A DNA stretch of 64,000 bases from Parvularculaceae bacterium (GCA_021776465.1 JAJFFU010000222.1:23404-87403), one strand, 5' to 3'; counted from the first letter of the stretch, positions 9,044 through 19,617 are shown. Numbers and translations: made by a program. Notes: a model not told the origin generated them from the sequence alone.

Positions 9044-10444
9044 TTATCCTCTTAAACCGGATGCCTTCAGCTTTTCAGCGAACCGGTCCACAATGAGAAT
9101 GAAGCGCCGGACGATTTCTTCGATTTCGTCTTCAGTCGCGACGAGCGCCGGCGCCATCGCGGCCAAAACCCGGCCATGTCCGCCGCGCACCAGTAGCTTT
9201 TCTTCAAGCGCCGCCTTGCTGAGCAGGCTGCCTACAGCAGTCGGGTCAGAGAACGGACGGCGGCTCGCCTTATCAGCGTCAAACTCGACGCCGATAATCA
9301 TTCCTTTGCCGCGGATATCGCCCACAAGCTCATGATCTCCAACGGCCTCGCGCACCCGTCGCAGCAGAAGTGCGCCCATAACGTTAGCCTTCGCCAGCAG
9401 ACCTTCTCGGTCGAGGATATCTATGTTCGCAAGAGCAACAGCGGCGGCAACCGAGTGGCCCGAGGCCGTAAAGCCATGACCGAACAAGCCGTCATCAGTA
9501 GTTTCGCCATAAAGTACATCAGCGACACGCTGCGAGATCATGCAAGCCGACATCGGGAAATAACCGCTGGTGATCCCTTTGGACACGCTGATCAGATCAG
9601 CGCCCACCCCGAATTCAGGGCTTGCGAACCAGGCGCCTGTCCGACCGAACGCGGTGATTACTTCATCCGCGATCATCAATATATCATAGCGGTCGAGCAC
9701 CTCGCGGATTGCGCGGAAGTATCCGTCAGGCGGTACAAGCACGCCGCCCGCACCGGTTACCGGTTCGGCGATGAAAGCAGCAACAGTATCCGGCCCTTCT
9801 CGCTGGATAAGCGCATCGAGTTCGTCAGCCAGCCAACGAACGTAACTGTTCATATCTTCGATATTGGCTGGCCTGCGGTGAAAGTCGTGCATATGCGTGT
9901 GCAATACGCCATCAATAGGCAGATCAAACGTGCGATGCACTAGCGGGATGCCGCTCAAGCTTCCAGATGCGATTGTCGAACCGTGATAGGCGGAAATACG
10001 CGAAATGATCTTCTTTTTTTGCGGTAAACCGCGAACATTATTATAGCGCCGTACAAGCTTAATCTGCGTATCATTCGCATCGGAACCGCTATTACCATAG
10101 ACTACGCGGCTTATATTATCCGGCGCGATCCCTAACAATCGCTCTGTTAATCGAACGATCGGTTCGTTGCTGAATTGTGCGAAGCTGTGGATTGAACTTG
10201 TGCGCACCATCTGGCTAGCCGCGGCGTCCGCGAGCTCTTTGCGGCCATACCCTATATTGGTGCACCACAATCCTGCGGCGGCATCAAGATAGCGTTCTCC
10301 GTCAGTTGTCGTGAGCCACAGCCCCTTAGCTTCATCCCATATTACGACATCGCGGTCCATTTGCGAATGCAATGACGAATAGGGATGTATGAGGCCAGCT
10401 TTATCGACCAATTGTAAAGTTTGATTTGAATTGTATTCCGTCAT
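9044..10444 (-). CDS. class-III PLP-dependent aminotransferase (omega-transaminase-like)
   Basis: NIGYGRKELADAA, VVYGNSGSDANDTQIKLVRRYNN, ISAYHGSTIASGSLSG, LMIADEVITAFGRTG, LISVSKGITSGYFP. Confidence 0.9.
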   Translation of the reverse strand: MTEYNSNQTLQLVDKAGLIHPYSSLHSQMDRDVVIWDEAKGLWLTTTDGERYLDAAAGLWCTNIGYGRKELADAAASQMVRTSSIHSFAQFSNEPIVRLTERLLGIAPDNISRVVYGNSGSDANDTQIKLVRRYNNVRGLPQKKKIISRISAYHGSTIASGSLSGIPLVHRTFDLPIDGVLHTHMHDFHRRPANIEDMNSYVRWLADELDALIQREGPDTVAAFIAEPVTGAGGVLVPPDGYFRAIREVLDRYDILMIADEVITAFGRTGAWFASPEFGVGADLISVSKGITSGYFPMSACMISQRVADVLYGETTDDGLFGHGFTASGHSVAAAVALANIDILDREGLLAKANVMGALLLRRVREAVGDHELVGDIRGKGMIIGVEFDADKASRRPFSDPTAVGSLLSKAALEEKLLVRGGHGRVLAAMAPALVATEDEIEEIVRRFILIVDRFAEKLKASGLRG

Positions 10445-10445
10445 G

Positions 10446-11216
10446 TCAGTTGCGCCCTCCCCATGTTCGCCGGGCTGTGAGCCCTCCATCATTTACGAGG
10501 ACGCTGCCGGTATAATAAGCAGCGCCATCGGTGGCTAAATAGACCATTGTTGATGCGCACTCCTCCATCGTGCCAATCCGCTTGAGCGCGGCAGCATTTT
10601 CAATGAAGGCGTAGACCTGACCGTCCGTCGCCTCATTCTCTGCTGCTATCAACGGCGTATCGATATACCCAGGACACACTACGTTGACGCGAACATCGGG
10701 CGCCAGCTCAAGCGCAAGGGAACGACCAAGATTGATCATCCCGCTCTTTACGCAGGCATAAACGTAGCTATCAGTCGGGCCAGCAAACAGTCCGCATACT
10801 GATGCGTTAAAGATCGCCGACCCTTTGCTTTTCCGAAGCTCTGGCAACGCATACTGGGTAAGAAAAAAGGCAGATCGCAAATTTACATTCAGCACCTTCC
10901 GGAAATGCTCTTCGGTGACATCTTCCGGGTACGAAAGATCACCGATGCCGGCGTTGTTGACCAGACAATCAACCCCTCCAAATGCCTCAACTGTTTCGTT
11001 AATTATGTGACGACAATCGCTGAGATCACCGACATCACCCACTACCGGCGTTAAGTCACGCCCCCCTCCCATTTTCTCAATTGCAACCCTAACCCTCTCC
11101 AGATCCCGCCCGTGAACGGCCACGCGTGCGCCCTCGGCTCGCATCAACTTTGCAGCAGCAAATCCTATGCCCATAGTACTGCCTGTGACTAATATTCTCT
11201 TGCCAGCTAGTCTCAC
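10446..11216 (-). CDS. SDR family oxidoreductase
   Basis: ILVTGSTMGIGFAAAKLM, NNAG, YVYACVKSG. Confidence 0.9.
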   Translation of the reverse strand: MRLAGKRILVTGSTMGIGFAAAKLMRAEGARVAVHGRDLERVRVAIEKMGGGRDLTPVVGDVGDLSDCRHIINETVEAFGGVDCLVNNAGIGDLSYPEDVTEEHFRKVLNVNLRSAFFLTQYALPELRKSKGSAIFNASVCGLFAGPTDSYVYACVKSGMINLGRSLALELAPDVRVNVVCPGYIDTPLIAAENEATDGQVYAFIENAAALKRIGTMEECASTMVYLATDGAAYYTGSVLVNDGGLTARRTWGGRN

Positions 11217-11254
11217 CTTGCTGTCCTCTTTTTTTTGGACCGTCCGCGCTGAAT

Positions 11255-12280
11255 TCAGCTTGAATAACGGCCCCGATATTGCTCCCAGAGTTCTTCGAAT
11301 CGCGGATCGATGAGATCGATCAACCCAGCGAGCTCCGGCTTTTCACCGGGAAGTGTAAGCTTCATGCTTTCCGCCATTTCGGCAGGCGTAAGGAAAAAAT
11401 AGGGATCAAGTTCATTCTCCATTGTCTCTGTGACAAGGCGCAGCCCTGCTGCAGCCTGAAAGGCGTAAATTTCTTTCAGGCGTTGCTTTTCCTCTTTTAA
11501 GGACATGTCAGGAAAATATAGCTTGAGCGCCATGCGTGCGAGGTCTTCGTCCGCCTCCGCCCACATCAACATTTCCGCGACGTCCCAGAGCGGATGACCG
11601 AATGCACCGCCGTCCCAATCGATGAACATTAAGTCGCCATCGGGGCTGAAAATCATATTGGCGAAAACCATGTCGTTATGCGTAAACTTCGGTATAAAGG
11701 GTCCGATCGCCGCTTCCAGTTCATCTACAATCTTACGATAGCGCGGGATGCGATCAGCCCATGCCGATGGGACATTTCCAGTCGACGGCTTGCCAGTTTC
11801 ACAAACATTCAGATATCGGCGGATTGTGTCGAACGGCCACCAATAGCTGATCGTTTCATGGACCGCGTAGCCGCCGTTATGTAATACCTTCATTCGGTCA
11901 ATGATCGTGCGGATAATTTCCGGCTCGCCCATCTGCTCGAGTGACATCCCCGCGCCTTCCTGAAAAGCGGTGATCGAGAGATTTGGTTCGGCGTAAAGGA
12001 GCGCTGGTCCAAGTCCCAGTCGGTACGCGGCCCTCACACACTCTACGACTGAAGTTTGCCGCGTACGATATTGGTCAAACCCCACCCGAGCGACCGAGCA
12101 CCGCCCGTCGTTTTCCGTGATGAAGAAAGTCCGGTTCTGAAGACCGCCAAATTTCTGCTCGACTTTCACCTCGCCTGTCCAGATCGGAAGCGCTTGGATA
12201 TGGGAAATAGTTTCTTCGGGTGTCCAGGCGCGCCGGACCACTGAGATTTCATTGATTATTGGCTTGCTTGGCATCAACAC
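11255..12280 (-). CDS. phosphotransferase, choline/ethanolamine kinase-like (APH superfamily)
   Basis: FGGLQNRTFFI N-lobe; catalytic FTHNDMVFANMIFSPDGDLMFIDWDGGAFGHPLWD. Confidence 0.85.
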   Translation of the reverse strand: MLMPSKPIINEISVVRRAWTPEETISHIQALPIWTGEVKVEQKFGGLQNRTFFITENDGRCSVARVGFDQYRTRQTSVVECVRAAYRLGLGPALLYAEPNLSITAFQEGAGMSLEQMGEPEIIRTIIDRMKVLHNGGYAVHETISYWWPFDTIRRYLNVCETGKPSTGNVPSAWADRIPRYRKIVDELEAAIGPFIPKFTHNDMVFANMIFSPDGDLMFIDWDGGAFGHPLWDVAEMLMWAEADEDLARMALKLYFPDMSLKEEKQRLKEIYAFQAAAGLRLVTETMENELDPYFFLTPAEMAESMKLTLPGEKPELAGLIDLIDPRFEELWEQYRGRYSS

Positions 12281-12458
12281 TTCCTACCGGCGAAACCCGA
12301 CCGGCTCCCGGTCCGAACAGAGTCAACTGGAACCGTCACAAGGGACTCGCCACACATTTAGCCTCACAAAAGGCTGCACCCCAGAACCGCAACTCGCCGC
12401 AGTCTTTCGCAATACAGTCATTCATTGAACCGCCACCCTAGCCTGCAAGCAACATGTT

Positions 12459-12484
12459 TGCAATACTGTCCTACATTATTGCAT
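12459..12484 (+). promoter_or_regulatory. candidate operator, 25-bp near-palindrome TGCAATACTGTCCTACATTATTGCA
   Basis: 7-bp perfect arms TGCAATA/TATTGCA with mostly palindromic centre; lies in the divergent 12281-12572 intergenic; related sequence GCAATACAGTCATTCATT at 12409-12426. Confidence 0.55.
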
Positions 12485-12587
12485 TCTGTTATTGACTTTA
12501 ACGGTGATTTAAGGGCATTCAGAAAGTTGTGACCGACCATGCTTCAATCGAAGCGAAGCGGGAGATTTCTGAATGGGCGAACGCAGC

Positions 12588-14675
12588 ATGAAAGTCACCG
12601 CAAGGTTTCTTGCCTGGATTTTTGTTACATCATCTATTTTCCTTGCTAGCTGCTCCGGCAACAATGCTGACGAGCCCGACGACGCAGCCCCACAAAACAC
12701 AGATTGGGAATTTCTCGGAAACACGCCGGAGATGCAGCATCACGCTCCGCTCTCGACGATCAATACCGAAAACGTTGACCAACTCGGCCTCGCCTGGTGG
12801 GTTGAGATGCCTGCCATTGATGGTCTTGTTGGCAATCCGCTTGTTAAGGATGGTGTCATTTTTCAAGGGGGCCCCAGTGGACAGATTTTCGCCAACGACA
12901 TCAAAACGGGCAAGCTGCTTTGGTCCTATGAAGACACCGCTGATTTTAGCGACACCTCTTTAAGCGGCTATTGGGGCAGACGCATGAACCGCGGCGTCGC
13001 CCTTTCCGGCGGAAACGCAATCATTGCGACAGGGGATTGCCGCATTGTGGCTGTCGACCAGAAAACAGGCAAAAAGGTATGGGAAGCCACGTCCTGCAAT
13101 TCGAAAGAAATGTACGCAATCACCGCTGCGCCGCGCGTTGGGGCCGGGCTGGTTTTCACGGGCAACGCCTGCATGGATACCGGCATGACGCGCGGATATG
13201 TTGACGCGTTAGACGATCGCACCGGCGAGCAACGCTGGCGATTCTATACGGTGCCTGGCGATCCCTCCAAGGATCAAGATAGTCCCTTATACGAAATGGC
13301 TGCAAAAACCTGGGGCACGGGATGGTACGACAAGTCTCATGGCTGTGGCAGCGCCTGGGACGCAATGACTTATGATCCCGAACTCAACTTGCTATACATC
13401 GGCATAGGCGGCCCATCGCCTTTCAATCCGAGCGAACGCGCTCCTGACGCAGGCGATGAATTGTTCACCAACTCAATCGTTGCGGTGGATGCAACTACAG
13501 GCGAATATAAGTGGCATTTCAAGCAGACGCCAAATGACGGATGGAATTATGATGCTTCTGTTGGCATCATGGTCGCCAACTTGCCAATTGACGGACAATC
13601 GCGTCGCGTGGTCTTGAGCGTTCCTAAAAATGGCTTTGCCTATGTTCTTGACGCAAAGACCGGAGCGTTTCTATCAGGAAGCGCTTATACCGACATGAAT
13701 TGGGCAATAGACCTCGACGCAAAAGGTCGACCTATTCCGAATCCTGATGGTCAATATTGGCGACGCCCAAATGAATCAAATATCGTTCTACCCAGCCTTG
13801 CAGGCAGCCACGGCTGGGAAGCGCTGGCCTACGACCCTGAAGCTAATCTGCTTTATATTCCCGTCATGGTGATGCCGACCAGGGTAACACCCGACCCAAC
13901 CGCCCTGCTCGGGGGAGTTTTGATGGATTTTTACTACGGTAGCTCCGGAGACCCCGAGTGGAAGGCCCGTGGTGAAATCGTCGCGTGGGACCCTCTCTCT
14001 AACCAATTGAAGTGGCGTCAGCAGGCCGAGCTGCCGATCAATGGGGGGCTACTGCATACCAGCGGCGGAATCGTTTTTCAGGGAATGGCCGATGGCAGAC
14101 TTACCGCTTTTGACTCTAAATCGGGAAAAGTGCTTTGGAGTCAACAAACAGGAGGCGCTATCCGCGCTGCACCCTCTACGGTAATGGTTGATGGCGACCA
14201 ATATTTGATTGTATCGACCGGGAACGGTGCGGCTTCCGCAACTGGATCCTATTTCTCTCGATACACCTCAACACTTAAGTCCCGTACGCCACCGCGCCTT
14301 TTGGCTTTCCGAATCGGCGGAATGAAGGATTATCCACCACTGGCTGAAGTTGAACCAGTCGGTCGCCCTTCAGCGAATCGTCAGGATGCGGATCTCGCCA
14401 GAAAAGGCAAAGTAATCTATGAGACTTATGGCTGCGTGGACTGCCATGGCTTTCATGGCGACGCCGTGGGCGGACGCATTCCAAGCCTTGTTCACCGGCC
14501 TCCTTTAAATTTGGATTATTTCAAGTCCGTCGTGCAAGGCGGAATAATGTCTAAGAACGGCGGCGGCATGCCATCGTTCGAGGATATGTCGGACGAGGAA
14601 GCGGAAGCACTCTTTGCATATATTACAAATGAAGCTTGGGACGCGCATGAAAAGAAAGGGGCATTCAGTGAGTAG
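12588..14675 (+). CDS. PQQ-binding beta-propeller quinohemoprotein dehydrogenase (lipoprotein, C-terminal cytochrome c domain)
   Basis: Repeated propeller motifs (AVDQKTGKKVW, AFDSKSGKVLW), CVDCHG heme motif, lipobox LASCS; collinear with quinohemoprotein alcohol dehydrogenases. Confidence 0.85.
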   Translation: MKVTARFLAWIFVTSSIFLASCSGNNADEPDDAAPQNTDWEFLGNTPEMQHHAPLSTINTENVDQLGLAWWVEMPAIDGLVGNPLVKDGVIFQGGPSGQIFANDIKTGKLLWSYEDTADFSDTSLSGYWGRRMNRGVALSGGNAIIATGDCRIVAVDQKTGKKVWEATSCNSKEMYAITAAPRVGAGLVFTGNACMDTGMTRGYVDALDDRTGEQRWRFYTVPGDPSKDQDSPLYEMAAKTWGTGWYDKSHGCGSAWDAMTYDPELNLLYIGIGGPSPFNPSERAPDAGDELFTNSIVAVDATTGEYKWHFKQTPNDGWNYDASVGIMVANLPIDGQSRRVVLSVPKNGFAYVLDAKTGAFLSGSAYTDMNWAIDLDAKGRPIPNPDGQYWRRPNESNIVLPSLAGSHGWEALAYDPEANLLYIPVMVMPTRVTPDPTALLGGVLMDFYYGSSGDPEWKARGEIVAWDPLSNQLKWRQQAELPINGGLLHTSGGIVFQGMADGRLTAFDSKSGKVLWSQQTGGAIRAAPSTVMVDGDQYLIVSTGNGAASATGSYFSRYTSTLKSRTPPRLLAFRIGGMKDYPPLAEVEPVGRPSANRQDADLARKGKVIYETYGCVDCHGFHGDAVGGRIPSLVHRPPLNLDYFKSVVQGGIMSKNGGGMPSFEDMSDEEAEALFAYITNEAWDAHEKKGAFSE

Positions 14676-14728
14676 GAAAAGTTTGTTCTTCTCTCGGCCG
14701 TCCTCACATTCGAGCAGAGAGCAAATAA

Positions 14729-15403
14729 ATGGATGCTAGAACACTGAGCATTTGTATCGGTGCTGTTGCGCTTGCTGTTGGTGGAGCCGTTTACGGCGTA
14801 AAATTCTGCAAGATCAAGAATTACCTGATTGGAATTGAATGGTTCGTACTTGCAATTTCTTCAACTAATTTCATGATTTATGTGTTGACTCATTCATCAA
14901 TAACCTATGCCGGCGTTGTATTTCTTGACACATTTTCCAGAGCGTTCGGCATACCGGTTGTCACCGTCGCGGGGTTAATGATTCTAACGCACGGCTATCG
15001 CCCTTCTGTTCGTGCAGACATTCTCTTTTTTGTATTTAGTTGCATTGGAACACTTATCATCCTCGCCGATCCTTTTGCTAAATTTCTTCCCTATTTCCTT
15101 TTGCTGATGTGGAGTTTGTTCTCAATTTACCTTTTGTATTTCGCTTACAAACTTTTCAAAGAAGGGGAAACTCTGCCTGCGTTTGGGATGGTTCTTGTGG
15201 CGTTGACCAATCAAGCTATCGCGACAATATATGACTTCTATACGATCCCTGGAGATGAAACGAACATTGTTTTTAACTTTTTTACGATCGCTCTGTTCGT
15301 ATGGACATTTTTGACTGTTCAGACTTGGTATTCATATTGCGCCTTTCAGCGCTCGATCAATACGAATGATAAAGCTACAATAGTAAGCGGCCCTCAGCCA
15401 TGA
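14729..15403 (+). CDS. integral membrane protein of unknown function
   Basis: ORF with several hydrophobic segments between the PQQ enzyme and the MFS gene; stop overlaps the MFS start. Confidence 0.7.
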   Translation: MDARTLSICIGAVALAVGGAVYGVKFCKIKNYLIGIEWFVLAISSTNFMIYVLTHSSITYAGVVFLDTFSRAFGIPVVTVAGLMILTHGYRPSVRADILFFVFSCIGTLIILADPFAKFLPYFLLLMWSLFSIYLLYFAYKLFKEGETLPAFGMVLVALTNQAIATIYDFYTIPGDETNIVFNFFTIALFVWTFLTVQTWYSYCAFQRSINTNDKATIVSGPQP

Positions 15404-16602
15404 AGGGGCCCTACTCTCAGGTGTTGTCTGCACTAAATGACGGTCAAAACCGTAACAAGCTGTTGACCATAGCCTCTGCAGTGCTTTTGGGCGCCTTGTC
15501 GGTGCTCGTCGTTAATACGCTTCCTGTCTTCTTGACTGTCCTTGGACGGACGCTTTCACTTAGTGAAGCCCAGGCCGGATATATTGCTCTGGCCGACATG
15601 GGCGGTATTGCATTCGGTACGATTTGCTGCGCCATGCTGCCATCGCTCATAGCTCGAATCGGTTGGCGACGTGTTGCAATGGCAGGCGTCTCGCTACTCA
15701 TCGTCGGCAATATATTGGCGAGCCAGGCTAACAGCTATCCATCCTTGATCGCAGCAAGAACGCTCGCGGGGACCGGGGCAGGTATTTCGATGGCGATGGT
15801 ATACGCTGTGCTAGCAAGCGGTGGGCACGAAGCGCGCAACCTGGCTATGTTCAACGTCATTCAACTTGGCAGTGGCGCGATCGGAATGCAATTCCTGGGT
15901 GCGATTGCCAGCGGTTGGGGCGCCAAAGGACTATTCCTTCTCATCGCGGGAATTTCTGTCTTGGGCTATTTATTCTGCCTCTCGCTACCGCGCGGGGCAC
16001 GGCCATTGCCCGCCTCCAGCCCTGAGGATGTGTTTCCGCATACAGATCGAATCAGTGGGCCTGGCTGGCTCGCTATTGCCTCGGCCCTACTTTATTTTGC
16101 AGGCGCCGGCGCGATTTTTGGCTTTCTAGCGTATATGGGAATCGCGTGGGGCGGCGAACCGGCTACTGTTGAATCCAGTCTTTCGATCGTTCTACTGGCC
16201 GGAATGGCCGGCGGAGTTGTGGCTGCGCTGGTTGGGTCGCGGCTTCACTTTCTCCGTCCCCTTTATGTTGGATACGCAATTCTGTTTATTTCAATTGTGC
16301 TTTTCATAACGATCAAACCGGTAGGCCAATTCGTACTGATTGGCTCACTTTTCGGTTTTGGCTGGAATATCCTCACGCCCTTCCAGTTCGCGGCAGTAAC
16401 CCATGCTGACAGTTCAAACAGCGCTGCCATGCTCGTAAATGCGTGCACTCTCGGCGGTATTGCCATCGGTCCAGCGATTGCCGGTAATTTTGTTACCGTA
16501 GATTACGCTCTGATTAACATTGGCAGCATTTGCGCCTGCGTGGCGTCGCTCATTCTCCTCTTGGCTGCCTTGAAGTGGCATACTGAACGCGCCGCCGCAT
16601 AA
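15400..16602 (+). CDS. MFS transporter
   Basis: About 12 hydrophobic segments; MFS-like GYIALADMGGIAFGTICCAML...RIGWRR. Confidence 0.85.
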   Translation: MKGPYSQVLSALNDGQNRNKLLTIASAVLLGALSVLVVNTLPVFLTVLGRTLSLSEAQAGYIALADMGGIAFGTICCAMLPSLIARIGWRRVAMAGVSLLIVGNILASQANSYPSLIAARTLAGTGAGISMAMVYAVLASGGHEARNLAMFNVIQLGSGAIGMQFLGAIASGWGAKGLFLLIAGISVLGYLFCLSLPRGARPLPASSPEDVFPHTDRISGPGWLAIASALLYFAGAGAIFGFLAYMGIAWGGEPATVESSLSIVLLAGMAGGVVAALVGSRLHFLRPLYVGYAILFISIVLFITIKPVGQFVLIGSLFGFGWNILTPFQFAAVTHADSSNSAAMLVNACTLGGIAIGPAIAGNFVTVDYALINIGSICACVASLILLLAALKWHTERAAA

Positions 16603-17009
16603 TGTCCGGTTTTGTGGAGTATCTTTGCTTTGAACTCTCGCAACGCAGAAATGGTTTTCGATCTCAATGAAGCAACATGCGGTCAATTCATAGGAATCAC
16701 TCGTATAATCTATATCACTGATCTGCTGATGAAGAGCAAACAAAGCAACGGCAACGATTCCAAGTTTGCGGGTATCACACATTCATACCCAAGTAAGCAA
16801 AATCTAGTTCCTGTTTTTCCGACAAAAGTGGGCGCAAACTTGTGACACACGCCCCATCAACATATCCTTACGACGCAAATCTTGCGTGTCAGTTTAGAAA
16901 ATGTCTTCGCTAGTAAATTTCCGCGATGCCGGGCAAAATGCCCACCGCAGAGCAAATTCCGACGCTGAAACCGAAAATGTTACTTTGCAAAATCGCAGGA
17001 AGCGCTCCA

Positions 17010-18521
17010 TCAGCTTAGTTTGGCCCTCAATTCTCCCTTGAGAACTTTGCCTGTGCTGTTCCGGGGCAACTGATCGACAAAAATATAGCTTTTAGGACGT
17101 TTATAGCGCGCAAGATTATCAAGGCACGCCCTGTCGAGTTCTGCGGGCGAGATGTTGACGCCCGGCGCCGTCACGACAAAGGCGACGGGGACTTCCCCCC
17201 AGTCAGGATCGGGCTTACCGACCACCGCCGCTTCTTCGATACCCTGAACGCGTATGATGACCGCCTCTAGTTCCGCGGGATAGATATTCGACCCGCCACT
17301 GATGATTACGTCTTTGGATCGATCCTTGAGGGTCAGAAAGCCTCTCTCATCCATCACCCCTAGATCGCCTGTTCTAAGCCAGCCATTCACAATTGTTTCT
17401 CGTGTCTCTTCAGGACGATTGAGATAGCCTTGCATAACGATATCGCTGCGGACGGATATTTCGCCGACCTGGTTGGCGCCGACAGGATTTCCATTCTGAT
17501 CGACAATTTCCACTTCAACTCCACTCCGCGCGATTCCGACTGAGGATAGTTCCTCGTCTGACGATGCTTCGCTATAGAGATGTTTTGGCATCATGCTGAT
17601 TGAGCATGGACATTCTCCTTGGCCGTAACCGTTAGTGAAGCGTAGCCCAAACAAGTTCAAAGCATCGCGAATATCGCTTGCGGAAAAGGGGGCCGCGCCG
17701 CCAATAACTGTCCTTACATTCTCAATATGCGCACGCGCGACACCCCCATGTTCGATGGCGCGGCGAAGCATCGTTGGGGCGAGGAAAAACGTAAGGCTAT
17801 CATTTTGATTAATAAGCGTCGCCAATTCCCCTGGGTAAAAACCGCCACTGGGTGGAAGAATCTGATGTGAGGCTTTGGCTATGTGCGGCAAGGCAAGCAG
17901 CCCCGACGCGTGCGATTGCGGCGCCAAGTGCAACATTGAATCGTGCGAACTAATTCGATCAAAATCGCACAGGTAGCTCCAGGACATGAGCTGGAGATTG
18001 AGATGGGTCAGCATGGCGCCTTTCGGGCGTCCCGTCGTTCCGCTGGTGTAAAAGATCCAGGCCAGATCATCTCGATCAGCATCAGCGCAAGCGACAGCTT
18101 CGCTGACCAGGCTTTCGTATTCGTCGTCTCCGACGCAGACAAAGCGTGAAACCGATGGCATCTCTGCGGCAAGGGTAATCACGTGGTTCAAGAGGTCAGG
18201 AGTGCAGAAGCAAACTTTCGCTTCACTATCGTTAGCAATCCAGGCCATTTCTCTGGCGTGTAATTTGGCATTAACCGGAACAGCGACGAGACCGGCATGC
18301 CAGATTGCAAAAAGCAATTCAAAATACTGTGGGCAATTGCGCATCGCCAGCATCACGCGATCGTTTCGCTGCAAGTTAAGGAGGCTGGCAAGACCGCCGG
18401 CAATTTTAGCTGCTCGCAAGGACATCGTCGCATAATCAGCGAACAACTCGTCCCCGACAGACATTGCTGGCCGGTCGCCAAAAGTCCGCGCAGCCTTGAC
18501 TAGGATTGATGCCGTGTTCAT
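17010..18521 (-). CDS. AMP-dependent acyl-CoA synthetase/ligase
   Basis: WIFYTSGTTGRPKGAMLTH, NGYGQGE, GWLRTGDLGVMDERGFLTLKDRSKDVIISGGSNIYP, PRNSTGKVLK. Confidence 0.95.
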   Translation of the reverse strand: MNTASILVKAARTFGDRPAMSVGDELFADYATMSLRAAKIAGGLASLLNLQRNDRVMLAMRNCPQYFELLFAIWHAGLVAVPVNAKLHAREMAWIANDSEAKVCFCTPDLLNHVITLAAEMPSVSRFVCVGDDEYESLVSEAVACADADRDDLAWIFYTSGTTGRPKGAMLTHLNLQLMSWSYLCDFDRISSHDSMLHLAPQSHASGLLALPHIAKASHQILPPSGGFYPGELATLINQNDSLTFFLAPTMLRRAIEHGGVARAHIENVRTVIGGAAPFSASDIRDALNLFGLRFTNGYGQGECPCSISMMPKHLYSEASSDEELSSVGIARSGVEVEIVDQNGNPVGANQVGEISVRSDIVMQGYLNRPEETRETIVNGWLRTGDLGVMDERGFLTLKDRSKDVIISGGSNIYPAELEAVIIRVQGIEEAAVVGKPDPDWGEVPVAFVVTAPGVNISPAELDRACLDNLARYKRPKSYIFVDQLPRNSTGKVLKGELRAKLS

Positions 18522-18550
18522 GGGCGCCCTCTTGACCTTTACATCAGGTT

Positions 18551-18568
18551 ATACAATAATGTAATACA
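18551..18568 (-). promoter_or_regulatory. candidate operator copy (TGTATTACATTATTGTAT on minus strand)
   Basis: 15/18 identical by eye to TGTCCTACATTATTGCAT at 12467-12484; between divergent genes 17010-18521(-) and 18587(+). Confidence 0.5.
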
Positions 18569-18586
18569 ATAGTTGGCCGACTGCAA

Positions 18587-19417
18587 TTGCACGCCGACAT
18601 TAGATTATCGAGCGGTGTTGATATGTATGTTGCTCAAGACGCACCCGACCGGTTCTTGAAAACAGAGCGTATCCGCAATCTGCGAGATTTTGGCGGATAC
18701 GCTATCGTTGGCGGCGGTCGTTTGGCGGCGGGCAGACTTTTTCGTTCAGGAGACACATCCGAGGCGAGCCTCAACGATTTGAGGGTTATCGAGCAGATTT
18801 CACCTGTAGTTCTTGCCGATCTTCGCGGAACGTCGGAGCGCGCCAAGTCGCCTTGCCGCTGGCCGAAACCAATGAATGCCCGGATTTTCGAACCGGACGG
18901 CGAATCTGCCAAAATCGCGTTTCATGAGGAGGCCGCATCCACAACGAAGGATGCCGCCAGCATGAAGGAAGAATTTGCGTCACGTTATGAAGACTTGCCC
19001 TTTCGCCCTCACCTTCAGAAGGTTTACGCCAACTATCTAGAGGCAATTGCTGCATCAGATGGGCCCTCACTCGTGTTCTGCGCCGCAGGCAAAGATCGAA
19101 CAGGCTTCATTGTCGCAATTTTGCAGACCCTACTGGGCGTGCACCCCGACGACGTGATGGCGGAATATCTACTTACAAATTCTGCGCCCGATAGCGAAGC
19201 ACAAGTAGAGAAACTGCGGAGCCAGATCGAACACAGATTCGGAAGGGGGTTGTCCGAAGACGCCATCCGGATAGTGACACGCGTTGATCCGGTTTTCTTA
19301 AGTCGTGCTTTTAACGCAGTACGCTCTCGACATGGTTCCATTGAAGCATACGCAGATTCTGAACTGAATTGCCCTCCCGAAAAAATAGAGGCGATTCGAA
19401 AGAATCTGACCTCATGA
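18587..19417 (+). CDS. tyrosine-protein phosphatase family protein (Y_phosphatase3-like)
   Basis: RNLRDFGGYAI...LFRSGDTSEASLND and catalytic P-loop VFCAAGKDRTGF; exact start uncertain (could be about 18623). Confidence 0.85.
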   Translation: MHADIRLSSGVDMYVAQDAPDRFLKTERIRNLRDFGGYAIVGGGRLAAGRLFRSGDTSEASLNDLRVIEQISPVVLADLRGTSERAKSPCRWPKPMNARIFEPDGESAKIAFHEEAASTTKDAASMKEEFASRYEDLPFRPHLQKVYANYLEAIAASDGPSLVFCAAGKDRTGFIVAILQTLLGVHPDDVMAEYLLTNSAPDSEAQVEKLRSQIEHRFGRGLSEDAIRIVTRVDPVFLSRAFNAVRSRHGSIEAYADSELNCPPEKIEAIRKNLTS

Positions 19418-19617
19418 CTCTGAGCGCGGAAACGCAAGCCCCGCCAGATTTGACGTGCAGCGCTATTGCGTACAAAGCAAACTCGTGCGGATCTTTAGCG
19501 GGGAAATGCGGTCACAGCCGACAATATACTGAATTGACCGTAGCCCGGCGCTGAGAAGCGACCTGCTCTCTTCCAGGTAATTTTGCCATAAAGCGCGACT
19601 ACCACGAACTAGGCATG

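Noticed and set aside
9044-12280. Aminotransferase plus kinase read as an ethanolamine-phosphate phospho-lyase/kinase pair
   Set aside because: The aminotransferase N-terminal motifs (NIGYGRKELADAA, SGSDANDTQIKLVRRYNN) resemble amine:pyruvate omega-transaminases rather than phospho-lyases, so a specific pathway is not claimed.
14275-14707. Short minus-strand ORFs opposite the PQQ dehydrogenase C-terminus
   Set aside because: Shadow ORFs with no protein-like motifs opposite a well-supported gene.
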